A DNA stretch of 38,317 nucleotides from Protostelium mycophagum (Eukaryota; Evosea; Variosea; Protosteliida; Protosteliaceae), in assembly GCA_002081555.1 (NCBI GenBank), contig MZNV01001796.1, positions 1 to 38,317 on the forward strand, written 5' to 3'. Positions 11,401-21,593 of this stretch are shown here, piece after piece. Made by a program: the position numbers and the translations under genes. The first letter of the stretch is position 1. Every line of letters begins with the position of its first letter. Below the pieces are notes generated by a model. It saw only the letters and a list, made by a program, of their open reading frames with translations, made no database searches and was not told the DNA's origin.

Positions 11401-14400
11401 CTCAAAATTTAAAAAAATGTCGATAAAAAACCTAATTCCAGTTGAGATATCTTACCATGAATCTATCAGCAAAAGACGATATCGAGTGAGATGTCTTGTC
11501 TAAGGTCTCAGGCTCCGTGGCCAATTTGTTGATGGATGTCTGTAACATCTTTGAGACTTTGACAAGTTCCTGGAACGTTTCAAATGAGGGGGGTGGTAAT
11601 CCGAAGTAGTTTTCAGGGTTCACTATGGCAGGACATATAAACTGTAAATATTTCAATTTTTATCTTATTGAAAATTATTTTCGTTTTATCTTTAAGTCCG
11701 AAAAAATGTTTAATTCGTGAATACTCATTTTGATTTTGAGATTCATGAAAAATCATTTAAAAATATGGTTGACATTCTATTTCTGTATCTACAACTGACC
11801 CTTAGAAAGACGAGGACTTGGATGACGTAATATTTATGCTTCTCTCCGTATCGTTCTACAACGAGTTTCTGAGCATGTCTCAATATGTCAGAAAACGCCC
11901 TGTGACATTTCAGTAAGAATTCTCGGAAATTTCGATGATTTTTCTGGGAAATCTCTCACTTTGGGCAGGCCTCTATGGAGTTTGACATGGCTGCAAGCAA
12001 TGCCAATCCTCTTGATTCTGCCGTTTTGATGACGTCATTTGTTCCTAGATCACGTCAACTTTCCCGCCAAAATACCAAAATGGATCAGGAGATTTTCAAG
12101 TTGAAAATCACCTCTGAAGCCTCTGTGGTCAGTTCCTTCCCCATTGATGATATTGCGTATTGTTGGCTCTACAACTATTGATAAATAATTCTTTCCCACT
12201 TTTTTCATCAGGAAAGAGAGAAGCAGAGTTGTAGATGACTCCCCCCTAAATAGTGTAGACAACCCAACTGTACGCTGTCAGATTTATTTTGTTTTAACAA
12301 TAAATTAAACTATGGAGAGGGACAACATATGTCACATGCTAAGATATTGTGACTTTAACATAAAGTTACAATGCGTACGCATTCTTCGGACGCGTGTGGA
12401 AATACAAATGCGTACGCATTCTAAAAATGATGAGGGACACTCACTCGTCTCTTTCACTTCTGCGGTGATCAATCTTTTGAACAGATCTACAACCCTTCCA
12501 CTTTTCGCGTAAAATTCCACGATAGATTCTGTAAGCTCCGTCTGGGTAGATTTGAAGAGTGTCTCATTACATAGTGACATGATGACGTCATAGTCACGAT
12601 GTAACAGTATCTATATATAGTCACTATGAAATTTCCATGAAAATAATCTTTCATAAAAATGTGAATTTTTATCTGATTTTTATATAAAAAGGAAATTTAA
12701 AATTGTCGAAAAATCGGGAAATTAAAAATTAAAATAAACAATATTTGAAAAATATTCTAAAATAAATGAAGAAATAACCTTTTGTAGATCGTGATGAAAG
12801 TGGATGACCCTTTTTCTTCTGTCGACAGCAGTTGCTGTCGACAACTCCTCCTCAGTTGTACTCGGTTGTGGCACAGGTAAAATTCCTTGAAAATTCCTCT
12901 TTTTATCTATCGAGACTGAATTTTCTCAGAAACTTCCAGAAGATTCCTGCATCTTCCATCTACAACGAAACTCACCTCTAGCGATACCATGGGCCAAGGG
13001 GGGAGGCGACAGAACATTCTCGGAAAAAGCAGGTGCTATCTTTGGCTCAGCCTCGTTCAAATCACAGTAAGATCTTGACCTCGCGCGACTGCGCGTCCTC
13101 GCGATGGCCTCCTGTCTTCCAGGGTACTACAATCGTGAATTTTCCGAGAAATTTACGAGAATATTCTGAAATGCCATGAAATTTCGATGAGATTTCACCT
13201 CGGAGGAGATTTGTTTTGTGATGGGGCGGCCTGCTGATGCTGGGGACCAGGAGTATTTATTATTTATTGTAATAATGTTCTCTTCTGTCATCGGTCTACA
13301 AACGTCAGATTCCCGAAAAATCGACGATTTTTCACAGAAAATTTCACGACGGAGAAATAGATTTTCCGATGAGGAACCTGCATTTTTCCACCGGAAAAAT
13401 AATAAATGGAAATCTCGTGGAAATTACCTGTTGGATTGTGGGCCCAAGCGGGTCGCTTGTGCGACATTTCTGTGTCTAATAAATGCTGCAGAAGGTAATA
13501 ACTCCTTGTTCTCGCGGCCTCCACCTGATTTCACTTCTGTCATTTTTTCTGGATCTTTTAGTTATGAATTTTCACACAGATTTCATTCGACTTTTCTATG
13601 AGATTCCAGGAATCTTCGAGAAATTTTCCGAGAAATTTCTCACCAATATTCGAGGAAGAACCGGTCCTGTCGAATTTTTTCTGCTGATCCGATGCTATGA
13701 ATATATTATTCAGTAATAAACTGCTTTTTCTGACAGAGTTAGGTGACAGCGGGGGAGGCGTTTTATTTGCTTCATGAGCTAAGGACTCCAATTTCCTGGA
13801 AATTTCAGTGAGATTTCGTCGAAATGTAAGAGGATATTGTGTGAAATTTGTGGATGTTTTCTAGACTTGATGAATAATCGCTCGAGTCTTGGAAAATATC
13901 TGATGAAATTTCCATGAAATTCCCGTGAAATCTCCTTACGTCTTGATCTGTTCTACGGTGCTGGTCCTTCTCGGTGACATTGGTGATATGATAAAAGAAG
14001 GGGGCGTTGTAGATGTAGGGGTCACCGACACCGAGGGCACTGTAGAAGCCGGCCTGAGGTGGAGCCATTGCGGTTGTTGCCGTGACGGAAGTCCTGATAT
14101 TATTCAGAGAAATTTCGATGAAATCAGTGTGAATCTTCTGACGCGCCCGTCCGAAACTTTTGAAATTTTTGAAATTATCTTTGGAATATAAATTTATATT
14201 TCCCGAAAATTTCCGAGAATATGTAATCACCTGAAGGCCTATTTGATGAGGTGCTCGATGAGAGAGATGATATTTCCGAGAAGGGTTTGTTGGACTCCAT
14301 CATGACTCGTAATGTGTCCAAGATGTTTCTGATCACGGCGAGCATTTCCTGGAAATGGCCCAATTCGATGTGACTCGAAGAACACTCTTCGAGTATCTTC

Positions 14401-15637
14401 ATCACATCATCTTCAACTTTCTCCATCACATTGATGGAATGATCATGTTCTGAGCAATCATCCGGAACTGCCAAAAGTAAATTCAAATAAAATATATTTT
14501 TGGATATATATCAGCAATAATGTTTTTCGAAAAATTTAAATAATATATTTAAATAAAATAAAGATCTGTAACTACAACGCGACTTACAGGAATTTCCTGA
14601 AGTTTGTGAAGAGATGGAATCTCGTCTGTTTTTCATGGCTGCAAATAAAAACTTAGTCGAAAGCATGGCCGCTCTAACGGCCATCACGAGTCTCCCTACA
14701 GCGAAAAAACGGTCTGTACCCCTCCTGTACTCGATCAGGAAATTTTGGCGGGAAATATGAAATTTAAAGATCATGCCGTCTCGACAAAATATTTCGTCTC
14801 CATCATTTTATTTGAATAAAAATAAAAATGTTCACCTCTCGCGATAAGCTGCTGAATCTACAACACCAACAATATGGTCATTCAAGATCGAAAACAAAGA
14901 TCGCACCTGATCATCATTACTTTTCATGTCATTAATCAACAGAAATGACGGCACCAACAGAACCAAATGAGATGTTTGTGATATCTTTATCAATTCCTTT
15001 CAACATTGTGACATTGAGCTCCGCTTGCAAAAATCTCGACGAATTTAAAATAAATAAATTTCTCGTCAAATTTTACCACCAGGGATGCTTTAATACACAC
15101 AAAAACCACCAAAAAACATCTTTATGGCAAAGCCGTAGAATTGCTTCACTGCCATAGTTTGTTTCAAACCACTTCGTCAAAGGTATTTCGTATTGCAGAC
15201 TACGAAATAAAAACACTTCTCGCAGCTCTATTTGAAGCAACAAGCCGGAAGAGAAGACATGACTCACCATCTGTTGGAGATGCAGCAGGGGTCTTACTTT
15301 TTTTCGTTGTGGGATGTCCACAGCCACGACCGAAATCTTTCTAGATCTAAGAGGAGAAGGTGTCTGCGGCGCGTTGTCTTTTTCCTTCTATTTTATTTCA
15401 GATTTAAAGGCCAGGATCGAGATGGAAAATGATCGTGAGATGAAAAAATGAGACGGATCAGAAGAAAAGTACTTCTTGGGTGAAAAGTGAAGGTCGAGAG
15501 GATGATTTGGACCTCACAGATCCATGTTTGACTATTGTGTTGTTCGAATGGAGTGGATTGTTGTGATGTGTGACTGTGTTGTTTGACGAACTATTTCCCC
15601 ATCCGCTGATGTTGGCTGCTGCACGTTTCAAAATCAT
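8436..15637 (-). CDS. RasGAP domain protein, about 30 exons
   Basis: This is a GTPase-activating protein for Ras-type small G proteins. The start ATG is 15637-15635 and exon 1 ends at 15518. About 580 residues of N-terminal region with Ser/Thr-Pro linkers (TVPSVSVTPTSTTPPSF, NKTPPPLSPNSVRKSS) precede the GAP domain, encoded from 12610 to about 11450. The domain contains STLFRGESSTTLLLSFL, whose Arg aligns with the catalytic arginine finger, and FLRFICPAIVNPENYFGL, the FLR...PA...P signature that stabilises it. The C-terminal ~600 residues are low-complexity, with four MSSVN-type repeats, and end LHRRSKSHYGDEKEKCLVQ-stop. Phases agree at nearly all junctions from 12610 to the 3' end; one intron is GC-AG (10097-10147). 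The exon 3-4 boundary (about 15100) and a possible 36-base exon near 11050 are uncertain. AATAAA overlaps the stop codon. Expected role: switching off Ras at the membrane. Confidence 0.85.
9256..9271. repeat. Short hairpin CACGGT-AGCA-ACCGTG in a RasGAP intron
   Basis: A perfect 6-bp stem with a 4-base loop. A very similar hairpin with the same stem sequence lies in another intron of the same gene at 11022-11038. Confidence 0.6.
9413..9487 (-). repeat. Four MSSVN-type 15-18-base repeats in the RasGAP tail
   Basis: Within one exon the protein reads MSSVNMMSSVNTTSSVNVM and then SSVTSL. The DNA repeats TGTCAACATGATGTC-like units, which suggests slippage expansion in a disordered, Ser-rich segment. 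Confidence 0.85.
11022..11038. repeat. Short hairpin CACGGT-TGCGT-ACCGTG in a RasGAP intron
   Basis: A perfect 6-bp stem with a 5-base loop, matching the stem at 9256-9271. It sits in the intron between the DKIHNHQDAIFERL exon and the KYNLSQSLRSLL exon. Confidence 0.6.
12370..12420. repeat. Two perfect 14-bp palindromes, AATGCGTACGCATT
   Basis: Identical self-complementary 14-mers occupy 12370-12383 and 12407-12420, 37 bases apart start to start. They lie in a RasGAP intron that splits the GAP domain. Each could bind a dimeric protein or form a cruciform. Together they could also fold on each other. Confidence 0.85.
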
Positions 15638-16003
15638 TCGACTATAAATGTGCAGGAGTGATCGAATGGAAAATTGTAACGGTCCCAAACAAAACGAATT
15701 TTGTTTGTTTGGCTGACAAAGCCCCCGAACTTGAGCTAATGTTCATCGTAATCGAAAGGGATCATTATTATCACCTGAACGTCCTTTTGCTGGCGTGTTT
15801 GGAGCACTTTTGTTTGTTATATTTGATGTGGAGTTCTAATCATTATCAATCATCATTATATAATCGTGATGTGATTCAGAAACAGTTACCTTATCAATAA
15901 GCAACGCAGATGAAGATTTTGAAAATAATGAGGAAGTCCACGAGGGGACTTCCTTCGTTTTACCGGATTTACTTGACATCTGTGTCTTGGTGACACTCTC
16001 CCT
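15638..16003. other. Intergenic; RasGAP promoter side and 3' flank of the next gene
   Basis: About 365 bases lie between the RasGAP start and the stop codon of the next minus-strand gene. An 80-codon plus-strand frame here has no family resemblance and no context, so I treat it as chance. No clear promoter element is seen. Confidence 0.5.
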
Positions 16004-17473
16004 CTAAAATCTATATAACATACGGAGATGGATCGATGATGTCTCGTAATGTTCTATAAGTTGTGTTTGTCTGATCGGATCGATGATGGGGATCGTGCCC
16101 TTGTCTGCCAACCGAAAGGAGCGGGATATTTTTGTCAGCTTTGACCCCTTTAGTTTCACACCACGCAACTCCAACACACCCGCAGAGAGGATGAGTCCTT
16201 CACGAGGACAGAACCGTCTCATTGTCTATGGGAACGAGATATAATATACAAATAAAAAATAAAACTGACCAAAAAATATCGTAAAAACTGGGAGTTTACT
16301 GACAAAAAAACGTCCAAAATCTGTGGTATTTACAACGATCGTAATTTTCTGTGAAATTCAGTTTGTAATATATGATCTTGGCACTGAAAGTCCGGTAAGA
16401 TACCGTAATGAACACGATCCTAAACGTGTTTCCAAAGTACTTTGTAATGAAAAAAGATAAATTCTTTTTGTTGCTTTTTGAGCGTGTCTTTGGCATTTTT
16501 TGACAAAAACAAGCATCTCTCCAGGATCATACCTTCAAAAAATCTCTTTGTAGATGCTCACCTTCCCTGGCTCTGGCTTGGGGGAGACGGTCCATCCGCC
16601 CTCTCTAAGCATTCTATCGCGCGTAGTGGGAAGGGTCTGTCCCTCCCCTGCGAAATTCCCGCGGAATTTCTGGTCATATTTGGGTCCTCTACAACGAGAC
16701 AGCTCCGCCGGGACGAATTTCGTTGTGTATTTGTACCGATATTGACAGAAGAATATTGTGATGTGCTCGAGTTTGACGAAGGGCACACAGACACTGATTT
16801 TTTTTATACATATTATTAATTTTTGTTGAAATATTGATTCTGGTGACCCATCATCGAGATTTTTTATAATTTTTTTTGGCCTGTTCAATGATTTATTGAG
16901 ATTTTGATCATGTTGAAAAATAAAATTCAAAGTGTTACCTTCATCATCCTCTAAACGTCTCGACTTTGATGATCTCATCGGAGTTGGAGGCAATTGACTC
17001 TGACTGTATATCTGGCTCGGTGATGATTGTGGTGTTCGTTCTCTGAGATCACTCGCTTGAGATGGTTGAGATGGTGTTAATTGAAGCCATGGCCTCTTTC
17101 TGTTCTGTGATCCGTGGGGTGGATCACAATCCTCGACATCATCCACTTTAAGAGGTCGAGCAGGACTACCGAGTGGCTCTCTGTGATGAATCAGATTTTT
17201 TTAATTGCTGTCGTCTTGCCTCTTGATGGCAGATGTTCGAGCGACAATGTTTCGCGGTGCCCCTTCATCCACTATATCATCTTTCAAAAGATTACTCTCT
17301 GTGCGAATGACTTCTTTGACCAAAGGTGCTCTCGATTGCAACACAAATCTCAATCTGTCGGATTGAGATGAAGGAATGACTGGAGCACGTCGGCTTTGAT
17401 TCTCTAATTTGACCCAGTGCTTCCTCCATTCTCTTCCATCTATCTCCCTGTCTTCCATTTCGATTGTTGTCAT
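16004..17473 (-). CDS. Unrecognised Ser/Thr/Pro-rich, probably nuclear protein
   Basis: The ATG is at 17473-17471 (MTTIEMEDREIDGREWRKHW). Exons 17220-17473, 16939-17180 and 16562-16793 join in phase, and the first intron (17181-17219, 39 bases) is GC-AG. The middle is disordered, with many SP/TP pairs (LTPSQPSQASDLRERTPQSS, QLPPTPMRSSKSRRLEDDE) and basic stretches (GSQNRKRPWLQ), a look typical of CDK-regulated nuclear proteins. The last exon (16004-16225) encodes a beta-rich segment, CPREGLILSAGVLELRGVKL and ADKGTIPIIDPIRQTQL. How it joins the earlier exons is unsettled: an exon at about 16404-16487 fits in phase upstream, but the final junction needs a different donor. I do not recognise the family. 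Confidence 0.6.
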
Positions 17474-17970
17474 CTGATTTCAGAAATCTGATGATTTCCA
17501 AGAAGAAATTCCCAAAAATTCATCTTGAAGCACACATTCGTTTGCAGCTTGAACATTCATCAAGTCACAACGAACAGACACTCAAAACACCACACTGAAT
17601 GAGAAGAAGTCAGGCCCACAAAGAGGCCGGCTGACCGCTTGTAGAAGGGAAAAGCAGAGTTTTTTCGCGATCCGCGAACTTCGCATTTTTCGTCACCTTA
17701 AGAAAATAAGAAAATGCGTTTATTACCGTGATTAATTAACACGTTGTACTGATGTTCCCATCTATGGGCAGATAACCAGCGTCTTTCATCTTTATCTCGA
17801 ATTTCAACTTTTTAGTTGCTGGCGGACCCACACCGCTAGTAAAACCGCAACGGCGAATCCAGAGCATGGACAGATTGTCATAGTAGAGGATTTAATCTTA
17901 TATCAACATCCTCCTTAGGCTCAGAAGCACTCTTCAACCTAAAGGCCATCTGTATCGATTATTTAAAAAC
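17474..17970. other. Divergent intergenic region (two promoters)
   Basis: These 497 bases separate the starts of the minus-strand gene ending at 17473 and the plus-strand zinc-finger gene at 17971. No coding signal is seen. Both transcription starts should lie here. I see no convincing TATA box. Confidence 0.5.
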
Positions 17971-19047
17971 ATGAACACTCAGGATTTCAACGAATTGGAG
18001 GCCCTGGCGTAAGTCAACTTCATTCTCTATAGCGCGGCTCTGAATCCTTTCAGACTACTGCCTCCCGCCCATTTCTCAATTTACCAGCAGTTGAATGGCT
18101 GCGGTATGAAGAAGGCCGCGGCTGCCTTTCTTCAAGAAGCTCTGTCCTCTCTTAAGACCACACCAGATGCCCCTTCGAGCTCTGGACTGACTACTATGGC
18201 CGAGAACCAGGAGCTCTTAGCTGCTCTAACCGCCTCCTCTTCTCAGATGAGCCAGATGGCCGCTGAGGATGCCAAAAGCGAGCTGTCGTACGGCACACAG
18301 ATCAAAGAGGAGTTTGATGATTCTCTCAACAAGGAGAAGGTGATCTATCATTTCTTCACCATTTTTTGATACTGATTCATGCAGAAGAAGAATCTCTACT
18401 ATTGTAAGCATGGAGGTTGCGACCGTGGATTCACCACTCTGGCCAACATGAAACGTCACGAGAAGTTACATTCTGGAGAGAAGCCCTATATCTGCACACA
18501 TGACTCTTGCAACAAGAGTTTCGCCAGGAAATACGACCTCAAAGTCCACAGCCGCACTCACACGAAGGAGAAGCCGTATCAATGTACTTTGATTGGCTGC
18601 GGCAAGAGGTTCAGCAGAGTGTCCAGCATGAGGGAACACGAACGAAACATTCATGGCTGGACTTCTGGAGATTCTGTCGTGCCCCACGAGATCAAAGAGG
18701 AGATGGAAGATCTCTTATCCACCCAGACCTCTATGGAGATAAACACGAATGCCATCACTGCAGAGGCCTTGGTTCTCCCTCCCACCCCAGAGAATATTCC
18801 TGCTGTCCTCCCCCCCTGCGCTTACCCCCCTTTCTTTGAGACTCTCTCCTTCTCTCCCTCAATGGTCCCCCCTGTCGACGTCAATGTTGACGCCAACGTC
18901 GACGCTAATGTCGACATCTCGTCGACAACTACACCCCCTTCTCTATTTGTACAGGATATGGATAGAGCTGGTGACGGTGTACAGTCGGAAAGCTGGGAAG
19001 ACGGCCTCTTGGAGAATCTGATCTACAACGAACCCCAATTATTTTAA
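17971..19047 (+). CDS. C2H2 zinc-finger transcription factor, three fingers
   Basis: A 328-residue protein from three exons (17971-18008, 18054-18339, 18385-19047); both introns are 45 bases and in phase. Three consecutive C2H2 fingers of the TFIIIA/Kruppel type are complete: YYCKHGGCDRGFTTLANMKR with H..H following, YICTHDSCNKSFARKYDLKV, and YQCTLIGCGKRFSRVSSMRE. The linkers SGEKPY and TKEKPY are the DNA-binding type. The N-terminus is Ala- and Leu-rich. The C-terminus is acidic and Pro-rich (LVLPPTPENIPAVLPPCAYP) with a short VDVNVDANVDANVD repeat, a plausible activation domain. It ends LIYNEPQLF. It probably binds DNA in the nucleus; targets are unknown. The gene is convergent with Vps4 across 54 bases. 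Confidence 0.9.
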
Positions 19048-19054
19048 TTACAAA

Positions 19055-19060
19055 AATAAA
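19055..19060 (+). terminator. AATAAA, 7 bases after the zinc-finger stop
   Basis: A canonical poly(A) hexamer directly follows the stop at 19045-19047. With Vps4 ending at 19102 on the other strand, the two 3' UTRs must be very short or overlap. Confidence 0.5.
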
Positions 19061-19101
19061 TAGAAATCCAAACGGCCATTTAATTTGAATTTTGAATTCG
19101 A

Positions 19102-21311
19102 TCAGACGCCGCCTTGACCGTAGAGGGAAGTGAAACGGTCGTATTGACAGAGTTCGTCGACGTCGACAGAGGAGTGATTTTTCTGTACACAATTTTTCAC
19201 GTCCGTCTACACTTGTCAGACGCATGATGCTGCACAAGAACTTCCTTACGAATGTGACAGGTCTTGGTTTTGCAAGTTCCTCAGGGTGGATGTTCCCCAT
19301 ATTCACCTCTAAAATGTCGACTCCGTCCATCTCGGATATCTGATTGACCATCTACAACGAGTTCAGGACCGAAAAACGTGCTGATCTCACATTTTGGGCC
19401 GGGCGGAGCTGAAGTCTTGGAGATCCGGCATCATCTGAAGAGTTGAAGACTTGCCAGAATCTATTATGATCAGCACGGACGATATCAATCATGTAGTATT
19501 TATACTCACTTGCAATTCTGCATTTCTCTGAGGGGTTCTATGAGAGCATCATTGGCGAGATTCGCGAGGTCAGATCCCGAAAATCTTCTCAGAATCATGT
19601 GAGTGTCTGAATCTCATTTTTGAAAAGTTACCCCTCTGTCAGGTTGGCCAGCTCATAAAATTCTTCGTCTGAAATATCTCTGTCTTCGCCAATGTGTTGC
19701 TGCAACTCTCAACCCGCTGTACAATACGAAATACTTCACCTTCAGCAAGGATATTCTGGCCTCAAAGCAAGGTAGGGGTATATACACTCTTTTTTGAAAT
19801 CTACAACGCATCAGTTCAAGATCACAAAGATGACAATGCGAAAAAATCTGATTTAAATAAGATAAAAACACAATTGTGCAGAAACATTGCATAAAGAAAA
19901 TGATTTTACCTTCTCAAAAATGCCTTGTCTAAATCCCAAGGCCTATTTGTCGCAGCCAACACAATGCACGACGCCTGTGCCGACTTTGTACTCATTCCGT
20001 CCAGTTGTTTCAAAAATTCAGTCTTTATGCGCCTCGTCTGCTCATCCTCATTATCCGTGCGGGCTCTGCAGAGGGAATCGATCTCATCTTCGAATTTTGA
20101 ACAAATATTTTTGGCGGGAAAATTTACCGAAGAAGATGATGGAAGGTCTGGTCAGTGCGGTCTGGAACAACTGTTTGATCATTTTTTCACTCCTGAAAAA
20201 GTTGAATTATTTTGAAAGATAATAATGATTGATTTCTTTTTTGATTGATGCGAAGCCAGAATTTGAGAGCATCTTTCTCGATTTTATTTTAACTTACTCC
20301 CCAAACCATTTGCTGAGCAGGTCGGAAGCTGAAACTGAGTAGACAATCCCATCTACAAAAGTAAGTAGGATTCAAAGGAGAAGCAACACAAGACAAAAGA
20401 AATAAAATATAAGCGCCAAAAAAGTGTTTACTTGTCTCGGTACCGACGGCACATGCTAATTGTGTCTTTCCTGTTCCTGGTGGCTGAAATATATATTTAG
20501 CCGTCAAAAGATTCAATAAAATAAATCTTCAACAGCTTCTGCCATCAACAAAACACTCACCCCGTATAATAATATCCTCGTCCAAGGTTTCCTCCTCTCT
20601 GCGATATCTCAGAAATTTTCGAGAAAAGTCAAGAAATCTCACCGTTGAAGAGTTGTGGAAATTTCATCGGCAAGACCACCGCCTCTTTCAACCTTTTTTT
20701 GGGTTAGTTTGATGACGTGGAAAGCCCTTACGTCGCTTTTGCTGCTTCCAGGCCTGCGATGGACGACCATTTCACATTGGGTCTGACAGAAAGCTCTTGG
20801 AAGGAATGTCTCTCTTCTTCTATCGATTTACTGGCGCTGGTAGCCTTGTTGTTAGTCATGTTGTGTTCTGGGAGTGTCATTTGTCATGATCAGACCACTT
20901 CAATGATCTCACCTTCCAATTTCTTATCACTGTCGTTTAGAAGACGATTTCTGAGGTCAAATACTCTGGATTTGTATGTAGCGGAGACTTTAGAGATCAA
21001 GTCCTGAGATCATCGTTATGAGCCCGTGTCGCACAGCTCACCTTTCTCATCTCATGCGCTTCGATCGTCATGGCAAGGTTTAAACAAGAGATGGTCTTTT
21101 GGTAATATTCTATGGCTTGAGATATATTGTCGGTGTCTTCAGAGGTTTGTGCCTTGGAGCTCCTATAATAGTTATAAAGAGTTCCTCCATGAAAGTTAAA
21201 ACCATCCTAAAGCCACCGAGATATGCCACATAGAGGTGTTTTCCATTTTGTTCGTGTCAGTTTAACAGCTTAACAACACCGTTACTTTTTCCACTCGTTG
21301 TAGATGGTCAT
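19102..21311 (-). CDS. VPS4: Vps4-type AAA ATPase with MIT domain
   Basis: About 422 residues from 16 exons, start ATG 21311-21309, stop 19102-19104; phases agree throughout. The N-terminus is an MIT helix bundle (QAIEYYQKTISCLNLAMTIE), which in this family binds ESCRT-III tails. Then come VKWSSIAGLEAAKATLKEAV, Walker A GPPGTGKT, pore-loop-region SKWFGESEKM, Walker B IIFFDEIDSL, sensor ATNRPWDLDKAFLRRF and a C-terminal segment IHPEELAKPRPVTF with SSVDVDELCQYDRF, which matches Vps4 rather than katanin or spastin. Vps4 disassembles ESCRT-III on endosomes and in cytokinesis. Oddities: FFDEID replaces the usual FIDE, and about ten residues seem missing between VTF and VDVDEL. Several introns end in TTGTAG|AT. 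It is divergent from the esterase gene across 282 bases. Confidence 0.9.
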
Positions 21312-21593
21312 TTTTGGAAAATTAAATTAAATTTAAGATCAGAACATCAGAAAGGCGGAAAATCAAAGGAACAGCATGAATTTTAATCCTTGTTCACTAT
21401 GTCTTTTCATGATTGGATGGCCGGTGTCCCTGGTGTTGGCGAAACCGTTTCCGCAAGCAACCCGGAAGCGCAAAAACTTGCACATCTTTTGTTGATAAGG
21501 CTTCGGAAATTTGTGTTTTCGGTCCCAAAGAAGGTCCCAGGGACAATACACAAACAAAAATTCAATCTAAGCCTGCATTATTCAGACAACAAC

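Noticed and set aside
12583-12590. A CRE site as a RasGAP regulatory element
   Set aside because: This copy is inside the exon encoding Asp-Tyr-Asp-Val-Ile; alone it is not evidence of regulation and is reported only as part of the genome-wide word count.
14945-15157. A plus-strand open frame opposite RasGAP exon 4
   Set aside because: The minus strand here encodes a phase-compatible RasGAP exon (LLINDMKSNDDQVRSLFSIL); the plus frame has no context.
15658-15900. An 80-codon plus-strand frame between two minus-strand genes
   Set aside because: No motif, splice site or promoter signal supports it; it sits in AT-rich intergenic sequence.
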